Positions 47,633 to 59,149 of a stretch of DNA of 64,000 nucleotides are shown piece after piece (positions within the stretch are counted from its first letter, which is position 1; the number at the start of each line of letters is the position of its first letter). The stretch is from positions 60,612,966-60,676,965 of the forward strand of contig OX393576.1 of the NCBI GenBank assembly GCA_947652605.1, written 5' to 3'. Under the pieces are notes generated by a model. The model saw nothing but the letters and a program-made list of their open reading frames with translations. It ran no database searches and was not told where the DNA came from. Origin of the DNA: Elmis aenea. Its lineage: Eukaryota > Arthropoda > Insecta > Coleoptera > Elmidae. The position numbers were made by a program, and so were the translations under genes.

Positions 47633-48925
47633 CCCTGGAGTAGTCGCGCTATGTCGAAAAGACAGTGCACTTTTTATTTTTACCGCGAAAACGTCTTTTC
47701 ACGCATGCTACCAACCCGTGCTTCCGTGCAACCTAAGATACATGTGTGATAAAACGATTAAACCTATATTTGTCCTAATAAATCACGCCTACATTAAATA
47801 ATTTGCTGATTACTACTACTCAACGCAGACGTCGAATCGACAGCGCGTATGTTGAAAAGACAGCGCGCGAGCAGTTTAGGTTATTGGTTTTTGACAGTAA
47901 ACGTCGAATCGACTTCGCGCAACTACTTGTGTTTGTCAAAACTATTTTAATTTTTTCCAAAAATGAGTGCTTTTAGATTAAATGACGCTAAAATAACTTT
48001 TGGCAGAAGTCGACGACACTCAAATAGATTTAGCACGAATTTATAAGCTGTCCATTGTTGGTACAATTCGATTAATTAAAAAAGAATTTCCCCCCTCCTT
48101 CATCACTACAAAAGGCAAGCCTAAATATTTCAGCATTTTTGGCTTTTCCGATTTCGGAACATTAATTTCTTATATACCAAAAAAAAAAATCTCAAAGTTG
48201 TTTCGTTTTCTACTCTACACAGATCAGCTGAAATTGATGAAAGCTCAGACGTTAAGCAAAAGCCATCTATCATAACATTTTATAATTTATACAGTGTGTC
48301 AAGAAAGTGTAACCATTGGCCGCTGAACGTATTCTTTGATTTTCTGGACATCTTTGCCATAAACGCCATGGTAATTTTGAAAACAGATAATGTTGACATA
48401 AAAAGTCGACGATTGTTGCAGAGAGAGTTGGGTAGGAAACTAATAAAAAAATATATGGAGAAAAGAACAATTCCAGTTTGCCAAGAGGACTTAACAGGAA
48501 ACTAATCAAATACATTGGTAATGATGAAAATACGGTACCGAATACTTCAGCTGAAGATAACCCAAAGAGGTTCGTGCAAGATATGCCCATTTTACAAAAA
48601 AATTAAACTCAAAAACTCGTTGCGTATCTTGCGACAAAAATTTTTGTTGAGACCACACAAAATTTATTTGCAGTGAGTGGTATGATAGGGACAATACGTC
48701 GGACACAGAATGAATGAGTGAATTAATATTACAACGGTCGTTTTGATTAATTATGATGATAAAATTATTTTTTTAAGGATTGGAAATTGTTTAAGTTTAT
48801 GTTGTTTAAAAATAAATGTCAATAGCTTTCGTTTTTTTAATTTTTATATCGCTTTTAACATCAATATATCTAAAAGACGTCGCGCGACTAGATTTGTTAC
48901 AACAGGGTGCGCGCCTACTCCAAGG
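47633..48925 (+). mobile_element. piggyBac-like element, 1.29 kb
   Basis: TTAA flanks both sides (47629-47632 and 48926-48929). Ends CCCTGGAGTAGTCGCGC and, inverted, CCTTGGAGTAGGCGCGC form the terminal repeat. The first 320 bp hold four subterminal motifs of the type GTCGAA.(A/C)GAC(A/T)(G/T)CGCG (near 47653, 47831, 47853 and 47909), and AAAAGACGTCGCGCG occurs near the right end. The 3' half of a transposase lies between. It is a deletion derivative of an element expected to be 2 kb or more. Confidence 0.9.
48020..48712 (+). pseudogene. piggyBac transposase, 3' half with cysteine-rich domain
   Basis: The frame reads KLSIVGTIRLIKKEFPPSF, then YFSIFGFSDFGTLISYIPKK, typical piggyBac blocks. After a frameshift near 48200 it gives KPSIITFYN, then directly LYSVSRKCNHWPLNVFF and IFAINAMVILK. 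Between FYN and YSVSRK relatives have about 15 residues including the last catalytic aspartate in a GVD motif; these are deleted here. SRRLLQRELGRKLIKKY follows. After another frameshift the C-terminal cysteine cluster is visible as TRCVSCDKNFC, stop, DHTKFICSE. The N-terminal half is gone. It is clearly inactive. Confidence 0.9.
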
Positions 48926-48929
48926 TTAA

Positions 48930-49899
48930 GTAAAGAGAATAAATACTTACTTGCTTACGTAATCCATGGCCTACCTACCCTCACGGGTGTAAGGCATTAC
49001 CCTAAGTTGTAAGTTTTTTTTTCTGGCGTTTTGTCTGAAGTTAAGTTTTTTGTGTTTTCCCTTTTTCTTTTTAATTCCTTCCGCATGTCCTTTTTCATTG
49101 CTTGTGTCATTTCCGATGTCCTCTTGTTGTCTTTTCTTATTTCTTTTTTTTTAAATCTATTTTGTTTCTCTGGTCCTTTATCACTGCTTGCATCGTTGAT
49201 CTAATATTGCTGTTATTCTTTACTATCAGTTTTTTGAAGGTTGATCGTTTGTTGTTTTATTTTCTTTCAATTTTTCCTGCTCCCTGACCCACCTCCGTGG
49301 AAAGGAATGGAGATGGAGAAAGAGAATAAATACCATTTTTAATTTAACATGTATCCATGCACTGATAGTAATACATTATAAGAAAGTTGAGAATCAGTTT
49401 TCCTCAATATTTTTTTTGTATATAAAGTGCGTGTTTGGCCATAAATCAAACGCATGCAATTTGCTACTACGAAGGGTCGTTTAAGAAAAACACACATAGC
49501 AAACTCATGAATTCATTTGAATACCATCAAATAGTAATTCATTTTTCATGATAGGCTATAAATATGCACCCGCCACTAAAATAATTCACATTAACATGCG
49601 GAGGAAACGGAACGATACGAAATTTTAAACAAATGAACTCCAGAAAAAAAAGCCCGTTCCGTCGGGCAATATGTAATCGTTATGCCGTGTTGCGTGATGC
49701 GAGTCGAAAGTTAATTTAGAAATCATCAAACGGAAGGCAGCTATTGCCAACTGATAGAATACCTATGTTTGATATATTACCCTTGGTGGCTATATTTAAA
49801 TATGGATTAGGACAGGTTTCAGGTTGCGACAAACAGGCAGTTAGGTACACTAAATTTGGTTTAAAATTTCTCAGGTTTTTTATACAAGGTGTCTCGTTA
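48930..49899. other. Unassigned stretch
   Basis: No supported gene. TATACAAGGTGTCTCGTTAA at 49879-49898 resembles a mutated CAGGGTG end beside the LINE fragment. The T-rich tract 49100-49280 gives spurious hydrophobic frames. Confidence 0.45.
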
Positions 49900-50640
49900 A
49901 GGTCCTCTCATATATTTGTTTGGTAATTTTTTCATGTGGCTGTGAATACTTATTGTTTCTTTTCCACGGTGTCCGTTAGTGTAGCTTTTATTGCCATTCT
50001 TTGTCTGATTGTTTCGTTTCTTGCATGGTCATGTATTGTCACACCGCAACATCTTTGCCAAAAACTGTGCTCTTCTGATCTCACTCTATTTTTTATTAAA
50101 TTGTTTATTGTCCAAACTCCCGACCCACGTCTTTATTCCGAAAAAGCGAATTGATTTTAGAGGTAATGGTTCGCCCTTTTCCCATTTTGTTCAATATACC
50201 TTTCTTGTCTATCCCATCACTCGTTAAAATTTTACCAAAATATTTGTAGACTTTTGTAGTAGTGATATTTGCATCATCCAGAGTCAGATCTTCACATCCC
50301 ACTGCCATATGTTGTGTTTTTTTTTGTGTATATTTCTAAAATCCAGTTTTTATATTCCTCTAAGTTTCCTTAGCATGTACGAAGCATCCTCTAAATTCTC
50401 GGCAAAAACGACCTAGTCGTCTGCAAATAAAAGCGTACAAATATGTCTGTTCAAATTGGGCTTCTATACTATTACATTTTCTAATGCAATTTCCCAAAGC
50501 AGAATTTAAATATAATTTAACTAGTCTTGTAGAGGAACAGCAGCCCTGTGTTAGACCTTTGTTGACAGGAAATGAATTTGTCACTCCCGTTCTAGTTTTA
50601 ACACAGCTGCCATTGTTTTGATACAATTTCTTTACAGCAT
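49900..50640 (-). pseudogene. Non-LTR retrotransposon fragment with reverse transcriptase active-site motif
   Basis: On the minus strand, GVTNSFPVNKGLTQGCCSS is the block before the catalytic site of LINE reverse transcriptases, followed by FKLYLNSALGN-like sequence. After a frameshift comes FADD (the catalytic aspartate pair), a stop, and VVFAENLEDASYMLRKLRG. Further down MAVGCEDLTLDDANI and VYKYFGKILTSDGIDKKG follow, then IHDHARNETIRQRMAIK in damaged frames. It has multiple stops and shifts and lacks the 5' endonuclease region. It differs from the fragment at 25928-26625. Confidence 0.82.
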
Positions 50641-50762
50641 TTATACATATAGGTACTTAGTATGAATTTTTTTATTATTTTTACATTTCTTACTAATAAC
50701 TGTGACTTTTATTTACTTTTGACTTGCAATGCTTGAGCAAGTTTTGTAGCATTTTCATATCG

Positions 50763-51213
50763 AGGTGTTTCTTAAGTATTGCAAAAAACTTCAGGAGGTG
50801 ATTTCTTATCGAAAATTAAGGGGTCTTTCATTAAAAAAAAAATTCCTTAGACGTCTCCTTTCGAAGTTACACCCCCCTAAAGGGGTGCGGTAAAATTAGG
50901 TTTTTATTTTATTTCTCAAATTTGGATATGTGTAGGAGAATGATACTTGGTGGATGTTTTATATTTATTAAAAGGTTTCCTATAGTAATATTTTTAATCA
51001 TCTTCCACCTCCACAGGGGGCTGAAAAGTGGGACCCCTGTTGGTTTTCTTACTTCCCAGTTTTTCCTAATTTTCTCGGATACCGTTTGAGATATTTCCAA
51101 TTTCTCTTTGGATTATCAATAAGCATCGAATTTAGCAACTTTGCCAAATTTAAACCTGTAGCTATTATAATAAGCGAGATTCCCATGCTTAAACTCGAAT
51201 TTCAAACACCCTG
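50763..51213. mobile_element. Composite element joining two fold-back families
   Basis: The left part, from GAGGTGTTTCTTAAGTATTG to about 51052, is the left arm of the 7890-8642 family (ATCGAAAATTAAGGGG, GACGTCTCCTTTCG). From ACTTCCCAGTTTTTCCTAAT to CACCCTG at 51213 it is the right arm of the 14703-16772 family. The right end is next to TA; the left end TATCGAGGTG is a mutated TACAGGGTG. The halves are unrelated except for the end motif. Confidence 0.85.
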
Positions 51214-51521
51214 TATAGCATCAGTATTTGAAAACGTCATTTATGTTTTAACCTCTTAAGCCGACACGGCGTCTGAGCGCGAGGCCTTGCACAGCGGACA
51301 CGAACTTAGACCGCTCGCGAGTATTTACGTCATATACATTGCATGAAAAATTTCGTTCGTTGTATTGAAAACATGAAATAAAAAATTAATGAAACGTAAG
51401 AATTATTTAAAATTTTACTTTTTTATAGTGTATACAACATATTATATCACACAACAATGCATAATTATCCATTTGGCATGTTTTTAAAAATATTACAAAA
51501 CAGTACAAAGTTTTCAAAAAT

Positions 51522-51735
51522 TTAATTTTTGGTATGAAAATCTTTAAAGCAAGGTTCAGGGCAAAGGCCCGTGCTGCAAATTGCACACCAATAACGACTT
51601 TCTTTTCTTATTCCTTTTTTGAAGCACAGAACACATAGTTTCGAACAAACAAAATAGATGACGTCATAAAGTGATCCTATATGTAATGACCGAAGCAAAG
51701 CAAGCGTACGTTTTCGTCAAATACAATAAGATATA
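51522..51735 (-). pseudogene. piggyBac transposase C-terminal cysteine-rich domain
   Basis: The minus strand reads CVLCFKKGIRKESRYWC, then AICSTGLCPEPCFKDFHTKN and a stop (plus-strand TTA at 51522-51524). The series CxxC, CxxC, LCxxPCF, FHT is the C-terminal RING/PHD-like zinc domain of piggyBac transposases, which binds the element's end in characterised members. The catalytic part is missing. The pogo element lies immediately upstream. Confidence 0.87.
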
Positions 51736-52202
51736 GGGGAGAACGGGTACAAATGTAACACGGTACAATTGTAACAACCGCTGTAATTTTATTGTAAAGT
51801 GACAAATTTGATGTACACAACTGTACACGGTACTAGATAGACGTCCTACAGATGCTCCTGCAATATTGGCCACTGTTCTGTGACACATCAGTTTCTATGC
51901 GTAAAAACAGTTTTTTGAAGCACGTAAGTAAAATATTTTTTGGATATTGTTTTTTGGATATCTTTTCTGAATGTTGATATATAAAAATGATATGAACTTT
52001 GTTACTATGCATGTACATCCGTCTAACAACAATGGCTACAGTTATGAAGTTACGTACTTGCATGTCAGTGGTAGTGATCAAAACATATAATAAGTACGTA
52101 AGGGGACAAATGTAACAGTTTCGACGGGGACGTTTGTAACATGTTACATTTGTACCCACCACATAGGCTAATAATAAATTTTTGTTGTTGTATCTATTCA
52201 GA

Positions 52203-52728
52203 ATGCCGCGAAAGAGGTTAAGAACTTCTAATAGGAGCCCTTCAAATGAGATAATGAAACGAGCCGCTTCTCTTGTACTCGAAGAACATAAAAATGAAAG
52301 GGAAGTTGCAAGAGAATTAAAAATATGTCATGTAACACTAAATCGGTACTGCGAAAAAATTAAAAATGGTGAGATACCCACAGTGGGATATAATCCTCAT
52401 ACGAGAGTACTCTCGGCAGAGGAGGAAAATGCGTTTTGTGATTATATTCGTAATTCTTCTCAGCTGTATTTTGGATTAACTCCAATTGAAATACGTACAT
52501 TGGTAAGATTAAAGTAGGCAATAAAAACTTGAATCTTACAGAAAATTTTGATAATTTTAGGTTTATCAGTTTTGTACCTGGCAAAATATAAAAATGCCAG
52601 AACAGTGGCAAAGGGCTCATCTTGCTTCAAGGGATTGGTTTACAAACTTTATGAATCGCAACCCTACGTTATCCATAAGAATTGCTGAGCCAACTAGCCA
52701 CGCTCGCGCTGTAAATTTTAATAGATAA
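52203..52728 (+). CDS. Pogo transposase DNA-binding region, two exons, DDE lost
   Basis: Exon 1 is 52203-52502 and starts MPRKRLRTSNRSPSNEIMKR. A psq-type helix-turn-helix includes REVARELKICHVTLNRYCEK. A 58-bp intron (52503-52560) with GTAAGA at the 5' end and TTTTAG at the 3' end splits the gene in phase 0. Exon 2 (52561-52728) begins VYQFCTWQNIKMPEQWQ, continues LASRDWFTNFMNRNPTLSIR, the CENP-B type second DNA-binding module, and ends RAVNFNR at a stop. The joined frame of about 155 codons is uninterrupted. Relatives continue into a DDE nuclease domain, which is deleted at 52729-52744. The product could bind the pogo ends without cutting them, so a repressor role is conceivable. It may equally be an untranscribed relic. 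Confidence 0.75.
52503..52560 (+). other. 58-bp intron in the pogo gene
   Basis: GTAAGATTAAAG at the donor and TTTTGATAATTTTAG at the acceptor; removal restores TL|VYQF in frame and avoids the stop at 52515-52517. Size is typical of small insect introns. Confidence 0.75.
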
Positions 52729-52744
52729 AGAAATCACGGGAATA

Positions 52745-53179
52745 AATGATAATGACACTTCCGATGACAACCACGATACATCATTAGAAATTCTTGAAAC
52801 TATTAGACCTTACCCAAAGGCCCCAGTTGTAAAAAATAAAATTAATACAAGAAGAAAAAGGAAATCTGCCATATTAACAGATACGCCTGAGAAAGTAGCT
52901 TTAGAAAAAGAACAACAGAACAAAAAGAAGAAAATCGACAAAGTAAAGAGAAATTTTACAAAAGAAAACAAAAGAAATTTGAAAAAGAAAATCATCCAGA
53001 GCTCAGAAGATGAAGACGAAGATACGTTATGTGTATACTGTCTCCAGCCTTACACTGACTCAGTACCTGGTAACACATGGACACAATGCTGCAAGTGTAA
53101 AAAATGGGCACATGAAAATTGTGTCCACAGTTTGCGCGAAATGTACTTTTTTTGTTTAAACTGCGACGATAATGATTAA
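52745..53179 (+). pseudogene. Pogo transposase C-terminal tail with PHD-like finger
   Basis: In a different frame from exon 2, an open stretch reads NDNDTSDDNHDTSLEILETI, a lysine-rich linker (AILTDTPEKVALEKEQQNKK), then CVYCLQPYTDSVPGNTWTQC, CKCKKWAHENC and FFCLNCDDND before the stop at 53177-53179. The spacing CxxC, CxxC, WAHxxC, CxxC is PHD-like and is found at the C-terminus of many insect pogo transposases. It directly follows the deletion that removed the DDE domain. It has no start of its own beyond internal methionines, so I treat it as a detached fragment. Confidence 0.8.
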
Positions 53180-53804
53180 AAAATATTACAAGTTTGTTAT
53201 TTACTTTTATAAGATATTTGATGGTTTTAAGAAAACAGGTTTTATTTTTATATATAACAGTTTTAATATAAAACATGTGTTATAGCGAATGAGAAGTTTA
53301 AAAAATATTCCAATTTTGTTATTTTCTGTTTTAAGGATATTTTTTAGTTTTAAGAAAACACGTATTATTTTTATATGTACTACTTTTGAAATAAAATATG
53401 TTTGATACTAATTTCGTTTTTGTAATTGATGGACATTCCACGTTATCGTTCATTAAAATGATTGTTACATTTATCCCCCTACCCTGTTACAATTGTCTCC
53501 CGCACGGGTACAGTTGTAACAGTGTGCAAGTACCTAAATAATATTTTATTGACATATTATCTAAAAGATTATCGAAAATTCTAAAACAGCATTTAATAGC
53601 CAAAAGTTCAACCTACGTTGTGCCATTTTTTCGAATGAGCTACACCCATTTTGAAAGTAGTAATTAAATAAAATGTAAAAATTGTTACAATCGTACCCGT
53701 TCTCCCCTACACAATTTTACACAAAGCGAAAATGTACGGCATAGTCGCTATTCATGACCAAGGCCGATGACGATTATATGCGGCATAACAGCTTAAGAGG
53801 TTAA

Positions 53805-55448
53805 TTTAATTTACCTCCATATTACCTAAAAAACTAAACATGGAGCAAACAAAGATGTATCTTTTGAAATAAGCAACAGCAGTGCATTGTAGTCGTGCGG
53901 TTTTCGCGTCTTTGCTGAGACACTATTGTTTTGAAGTGCAGATTCAGGTAAAATGTACAGAAGCAGAAAATCGGTCGTCGTTACCTTACCCATGCATTAT
54001 GTTTTTCTATATTTAACGCAAGAGATCATTATAATGTTTTTTTGCTTTTGCTTCCATAGTTTCACGGTTTTGCGCTTGTTTGTTAGTGGATTTTTCATTG
54101 TTCGCGATATATTTTTAATAACACACATAACCTTGCAAAGCTTTCAAAACTTTATGCCATTAAAAAATCCGTTGTATATTTTAATTGCGCTTAAGTTTGC
54201 TCGCCAAAAGTAGCCAAACAATATTTTTGACGGCTTTGCTAAATACTGAATATTATTAAAACTAAAAACAATAAATTCTCTCTCAAAAGTAAAATAAACA
54301 CAAATTTGTTAACGTTTCATATTAATTTTCAAAAACAAATGTTATCTCTATCTATCTTCTTGCATTTTATTTCAACCAAGCTACTTTTATTGCAATTATT
54401 GTATGATATGCAGTATAGCGGGCAGAGTATGTATCCTTATTATCCTTTATTATATTTAACTTAAGGATCTTCTTTAAAGCAGTTTTGATATCAAATTGGT
54501 TTATTACCGATTGTTTGATAGCTTATTATTATTGCAGCAACACAGTATAATACAATATCTTGCTTGCATAATGTAATTTGAGAAGATATAATTAGTAACC
54601 TAGCCGACTATTATGCTTAGTTACAAATTTAATCGATGTAGCCTTAAGCTCCTAAATAAACAATTTGTGATATAGCTAATATGCCAGAAGTTATACGTCT
54701 TAATTTATAAATATCGGTAACGCAATTAGTGGTAGAGCAATTAATACGAAACTTAATTAGTTAAATTAACAATTACAAGAAAAACAGGAACACACCTTTA
54801 CTTTTTCTGCTATTATGAATAATTTTCGTTTTTAATTAATAGTTACACAGTGTTAAAACAGTTCTACTTTTTATTTACATCATTTATTGTAATTTAATGA
54901 AAATCAACTGAATATAGTACAGGTTTTGTTTAAAATACAAATTCGAGTTAATAGGTTCATTTTTATACAGACTTAACCTACATTAATTATAAGAAATAAC
55001 ATATCCAGTTCTATACCAATAATGCAAAATAAATTCACCAATTACCGTACCAGTTGAGAGAAAGAATTTTTTTAGAATGGACGTTCTACATAACGTTTTC
55101 CTATCAACTAATATTTGATTTAAAAGTTGATGATAGCTTTATTGCTCGTTCTACATGATACGTCCGAAATAGCCTTAACATAACAAGTATTAAGTTATAA
55201 ATCTACTGGAAGAAATAAAGAAACAATTTTAAAAATGAGTTGTACAGTGTGCAACTGACACCAAACTATAAATCCACTTAAAATAAACTGTTTGTAAAAA
55301 ATAATTTATGTAGCTTAATTAAAAATACCAACATTGGTTTTTTATGCTTCAACAAAGATTAAGCAAAATATGGAAAGATTTGTGTATTTTATAATTTCAC
55401 ATTTTTAAAATTTTTACTTAAAACGTGCTATAATTATTAACATTATTA
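53805..55448. other. Unassigned stretch
   Basis: No gene or transposon recognised. The frame at 53953-54213 is hydrophobic and AT-driven, without a recognised domain. Confidence 0.45.
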
Positions 55449-55450
55449 TA

Positions 55451-56492
55451 CAGGGTGGTCCACTTTTTTGTAGCAGGTCTTTTACAGTCGATACAAAAAC
55501 TGATTTAAAGCGAACATTCTTTATCAACTTGGGTCCATAAACGCTTAATTTTAAAGCTACAGCGTGTTGAAATTATCGAAAAAATATCGATAATTTTTAA
55601 CCGTTTCCTAACCAGTAGATATATTTAAGCCAAATTTGGTATAAAGCATCACCTTAGTTACCACATTCGGTGAGAATGTCAAGCCCCACAACAAACTAGT
55701 ACCGGAGTTGTAGGGGTTCAGTTTCAATGAATTTTATAAAAAAAAACTGGTACGGTCCTGTTTAAAATCAACCTCGAACTTGTTCTTGGATAAAGTATTT
55801 TATTCTAAACAAAAAGTGTTTCTTGACTTTTCTTTGTATCTGCCACCGTTTGACGTGAAATTTGATTTATTTTACTATTCTCGCGAAAAATTAGCTCGAA
55901 AATTTTATCTAAAAACATCGCTTATGTTCGAAATAAAGAAGTAATTACCGATTTTTGCAGTTTATAATAACAGAACATGATAATAATGAGAGAAGAAGTT
56001 CCCCTTAAATTGCTTGCAACTTTCTGCTTTTCGCGATATTTTTAGATCGAACTTATGAGCTAATGTTTCGCGAGAATAGTAAAATAAATTTAATTTGGCG
56101 CCAAACAGTGGCAGATACGATGAAAAGTCAGGAAACACTTTTTGTTTAGAATAAAAGACTACCCAAAAACCAGTTCGAGTTTGATTTTGGACAAGGCCGT
56201 ACAAGTTTTTTAATTAAATCTATTGAAACTGAACCCCCACAACTTCGCCACTGGTTGCTTGTGGGGCTTGACATTTTTACAGAATGCGATAACCTGCTGT
56301 ATACTAAATTTGGTTTAAATATATCTACTGGTTGGGAAACGATTAAAAATTATCGATATTATTTCGAAAATTTCAACATCTGTATCTTTAAAATGAAACG
56401 TTTTTGGACCCATGTTGATAAGAAATATTTGCTTTAAAATAAGTGTTTGTATCGACTGCTACAGTCCTGCTACAATGAAGAAGACCACCCTG
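55451..56492. mobile_element. Fold-back element, 1.04 kb
   Basis: CAGGGTGGTCCACTTTTTTG and GAAGACCACCCTG end the element, flanked by TA. The arms of about 480 bp pair across a centre near 55960, including GATAATTTTTAACCGTTTCC against GGAAACGATTAAAAATTATC and TTCTCGCGAAA against TTTCGCGAGAA. No transposase. The partial copy at 130-710 is the same family. Confidence 0.87.
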
Positions 56493-56494
56493 TA

Positions 56495-59149
56495 TAAGAT
56501 AAACTGGTGTGATCACCAAATGACAAATTTTTAATTTTTAATAAGTTCGTAATTAAACGTATGATGAAAGTAAAATCTAATGATCTTTAACATGCCCATT
56601 ATATTATTTTGACAGTCTAGTTTGCAGCTTCCATTGTATGATAATAAATAAATTAGCAAATCGTTATTGATAACATATTTAATGTAGACGTTAAATAATA
56701 ATAATAATAATAAACAAAGATATAGTGGAAATACACCCGTATCCGTAAGGGACTCGCGTGTGATGAAGTCCCTCTATCCACACTTAATTTTAATTATAAG
56801 CAGCTGTTGCATTAAAATGGTTTTATTTGTGCCCGCAGTGGTGCAATACATTACACAATTCCGCTTCCAACTAATAAAATTCCACCACCCCGCTAGGTAA
56901 TACCATCATGAGTAAATAACTCTTACCGTAGTCAAACTTGTAGCGCAGAATTTTGGATGAAATGAAATAATTCCCTGATAATTAACGACAACGACAAGGG
57001 TATAATGAAACAATAGGGGAATTGTAATGATACTTAATAGACTTAATCTTTAACAAAGTGTATTATTTAGTAGCAAGAGACATAATACGGAGTTATAGAA
57101 ACGAAAAAAAGGGATATTAAATGTGGAGAAAATTATTCAATTAATTTGGTAGTAAGCAAAACAATTTGCATTGGGTTGCGCAAATATACCCACTATACTA
57201 AAGAGGAAACCCCCGCCAGGCAATTGTTGTAATTGATTTAATCAGTACAAAAAACATGAGCGTTTGATTACGCAGAAATTTTCTCTGAATCGAATTATCA
57301 GTGGAATATTCACAAACTCTGTAGTTGAAATTATTGGATCTACTACAATAAATATCACATATCATGAAAGTTTGTAAACAAATCTATTTTTTGTGCGATC
57401 GTACTAGAAACAGCTGTTTGACGGACGCGTTAGCAACCATAAAGTACTGCATTACCGGCCCTATCCTTAGCAACGGCCGTAAAAGTTACTTTTCAGGCCG
57501 TTACCCTGCAGTACATACGCCGTCATCTGTCAGTGACAGAATGTCACGTAGTTTCTAACCTATAATTTTGAAAATTACTAAAAATTTAAATTGTTTTTAA
57601 TTCGATCGCACAAAAAATGTAATATGCACCTCGGCCAAAACGTACTTTTTGGCCTTGATACATAAATAACTATTATCTTCAAAGAGTGAGTAATTAAAAC
57701 TAAAACATTCAAATGTATTTGTTGTTTATGAGTTTTATTGAATTATAATTTGCTCTAAAATTGTTGAACTGAAACAGGTTTTAAATCAAAAATAATCGTT
57801 TTACTTGCTTTTCATGTGAGCAATAATACATAGACCTTCTTAGTTTTAATTAGTGTGTGTTTTGTATAAAAACTTTATAATTAGTAATTAAGTAACCGCT
57901 AAAATCCTGCTGCAACAATAGCAGGTACTACTTAACAGAACCTGCAAATGTGGTTAAAAAAATACTTAATTTATTTGTATAAAGAATTTATCTATAAATA
58001 ACATCTAAACAAGTTTAAAAATTCTCTTTTTTCCCCATTTTTAAGAAGAAAAATCCATTGAAGACGAGACAAGAGTCTTGTAACTTGTTTAAATACTCTT
58101 CAAGAGAGATTTTACTCACAAATAAGATATGTGATTTTTTTAACTAAACTTATGCACATGAATATTTATTCAGGAAAATTAAATTAAACTTACAATAATA
58201 TATTGTAACTATAGGTATATATGTATTGAGGAATTTACAAGGAATTTATTCTATAGTAACAATATAACAACTATTTCGAATATTCAGCGCGGTTTTGTGT
58301 CGAAAATCAAGTTGATTTTGCAAACACTGAGTAATTTTAGTAAGATAGATGAAAACTAAGGAAACCTCTGGTTATATTTTATGTCGCTGTAAAAGTTAAA
58401 ATCTGAAATTAAATTAAAACGATCTGGGCCCAAAACGAATTAACAAGATACGTTAATAAAATAACAGAACAAAGTAATACATAATTAAATATAGTGAAAA
58501 GGTTGTAACCTTGTAACCAATAATCAGCTACCATTTTTAAAAAAGCATGGATAAAATAATATAAAACTATTTACATTGAATTTTCAAATTGATTTTCATT
58601 ATTTGCAACACATAATACACATAAAACACTCTGAACTGCGTGTAAATATGAATAATAGGAATAGAATTAATACACTGTATAAAATTTTCTCTTAGTTCAT
58701 TCATATTATTATTACTATTTTTACATAAATTGTCTCTAATTTGTCCCCAAAATAAGATTTTGTTTAAATCTTCCAAAAATAGATTTATTAGATTCCTTTT
58801 TTTCCGGGCAACTATTAAAATAAGTTTCACTTGCAGCTTCAGAATTATTATTACTTTGAATAAAACATTCTTACATATCTTACTTTTCGTAATATTCTTG
58901 AGCCATTTTTAAAGTACAAAAATAAAAACAACCAACAATAATTAATTAAACGTGATTCTTTCTTTCAAATTATCGTTAAAACGACAAAGTGACAGTTTGT
59001 TTTACCAGGTATATTCCTTATGACATAAGCCTACTACTAGGGAAAAAAAAAATGAAAAATTACCTAATTTTTGCTATATTGTAAGGAAAATGAATAAATC
59101 GACCCCACATGATATGTATTACTGGAATGGGAAAAAATCCTTTATCTCG
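56495..59149. other. Unassigned stretch
   Basis: Contains an (AAT)n microsatellite at about 56696-56712 and the candidate MITE at 57386-57618. No gene is supported. Confidence 0.45.
57386..57618. mobile_element. Candidate 233-bp MITE
   Basis: ATTTTTTGTGCGATCG at 57386-57401 is a perfect 16-bp inverted match to 57603-57618. Inside, AGTACTGCA(T)TACCGGCC is roughly mirrored by GGCCGTTACCCTGCAGTAC, and the interior is less AT-rich than its surroundings. A target duplication is not clear. Confidence 0.6.

Larger units (their letters stand above)
51736..53707 (+). mobile_element. Pogo-type transposon with deleted catalytic core, 1.97 kb
   Basis: Ends GGGGAGAACGGGTACAAATG and, inverted, GGGGAGAACGGGTACGATTG are flanked by TA (51734-51735 and 53708-53709). 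Subterminal copies of a GTAAC-containing motif occur at both ends (ACAATTGTAAC, CAAATGTAACAG, TTTGTAACATGTTACA on the left; TGATTGTTACATTTATCC, CAGTTGTAACAG on the right). The gene inside has a pogo DNA-binding region and a C-terminal zinc finger but no DDE domain. An intact relative would be about 0.8-1 kb longer. It sits inside a piggyBac relic. Confidence 0.9.
51252..53800 (-). mobile_element. piggyBac-like relic split by a pogo element
   Basis: TTAA at 51248-51251 and 53801-53804 bounds it. Ends CCTCTTAAGCCGACACGGCG and, inverted, CCTCTTAAGCTGTTATGCCG form the terminal repeat. Without the pogo insert (51736-53707 plus TA) the element is about 575 bp, of which the left 480 bp include the C-terminal part of a piggyBac transposase on the minus strand. 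So the piggyBac copy was already internally deleted or lost its 5' part, and pogo inserted into it later. Confidence 0.85.
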
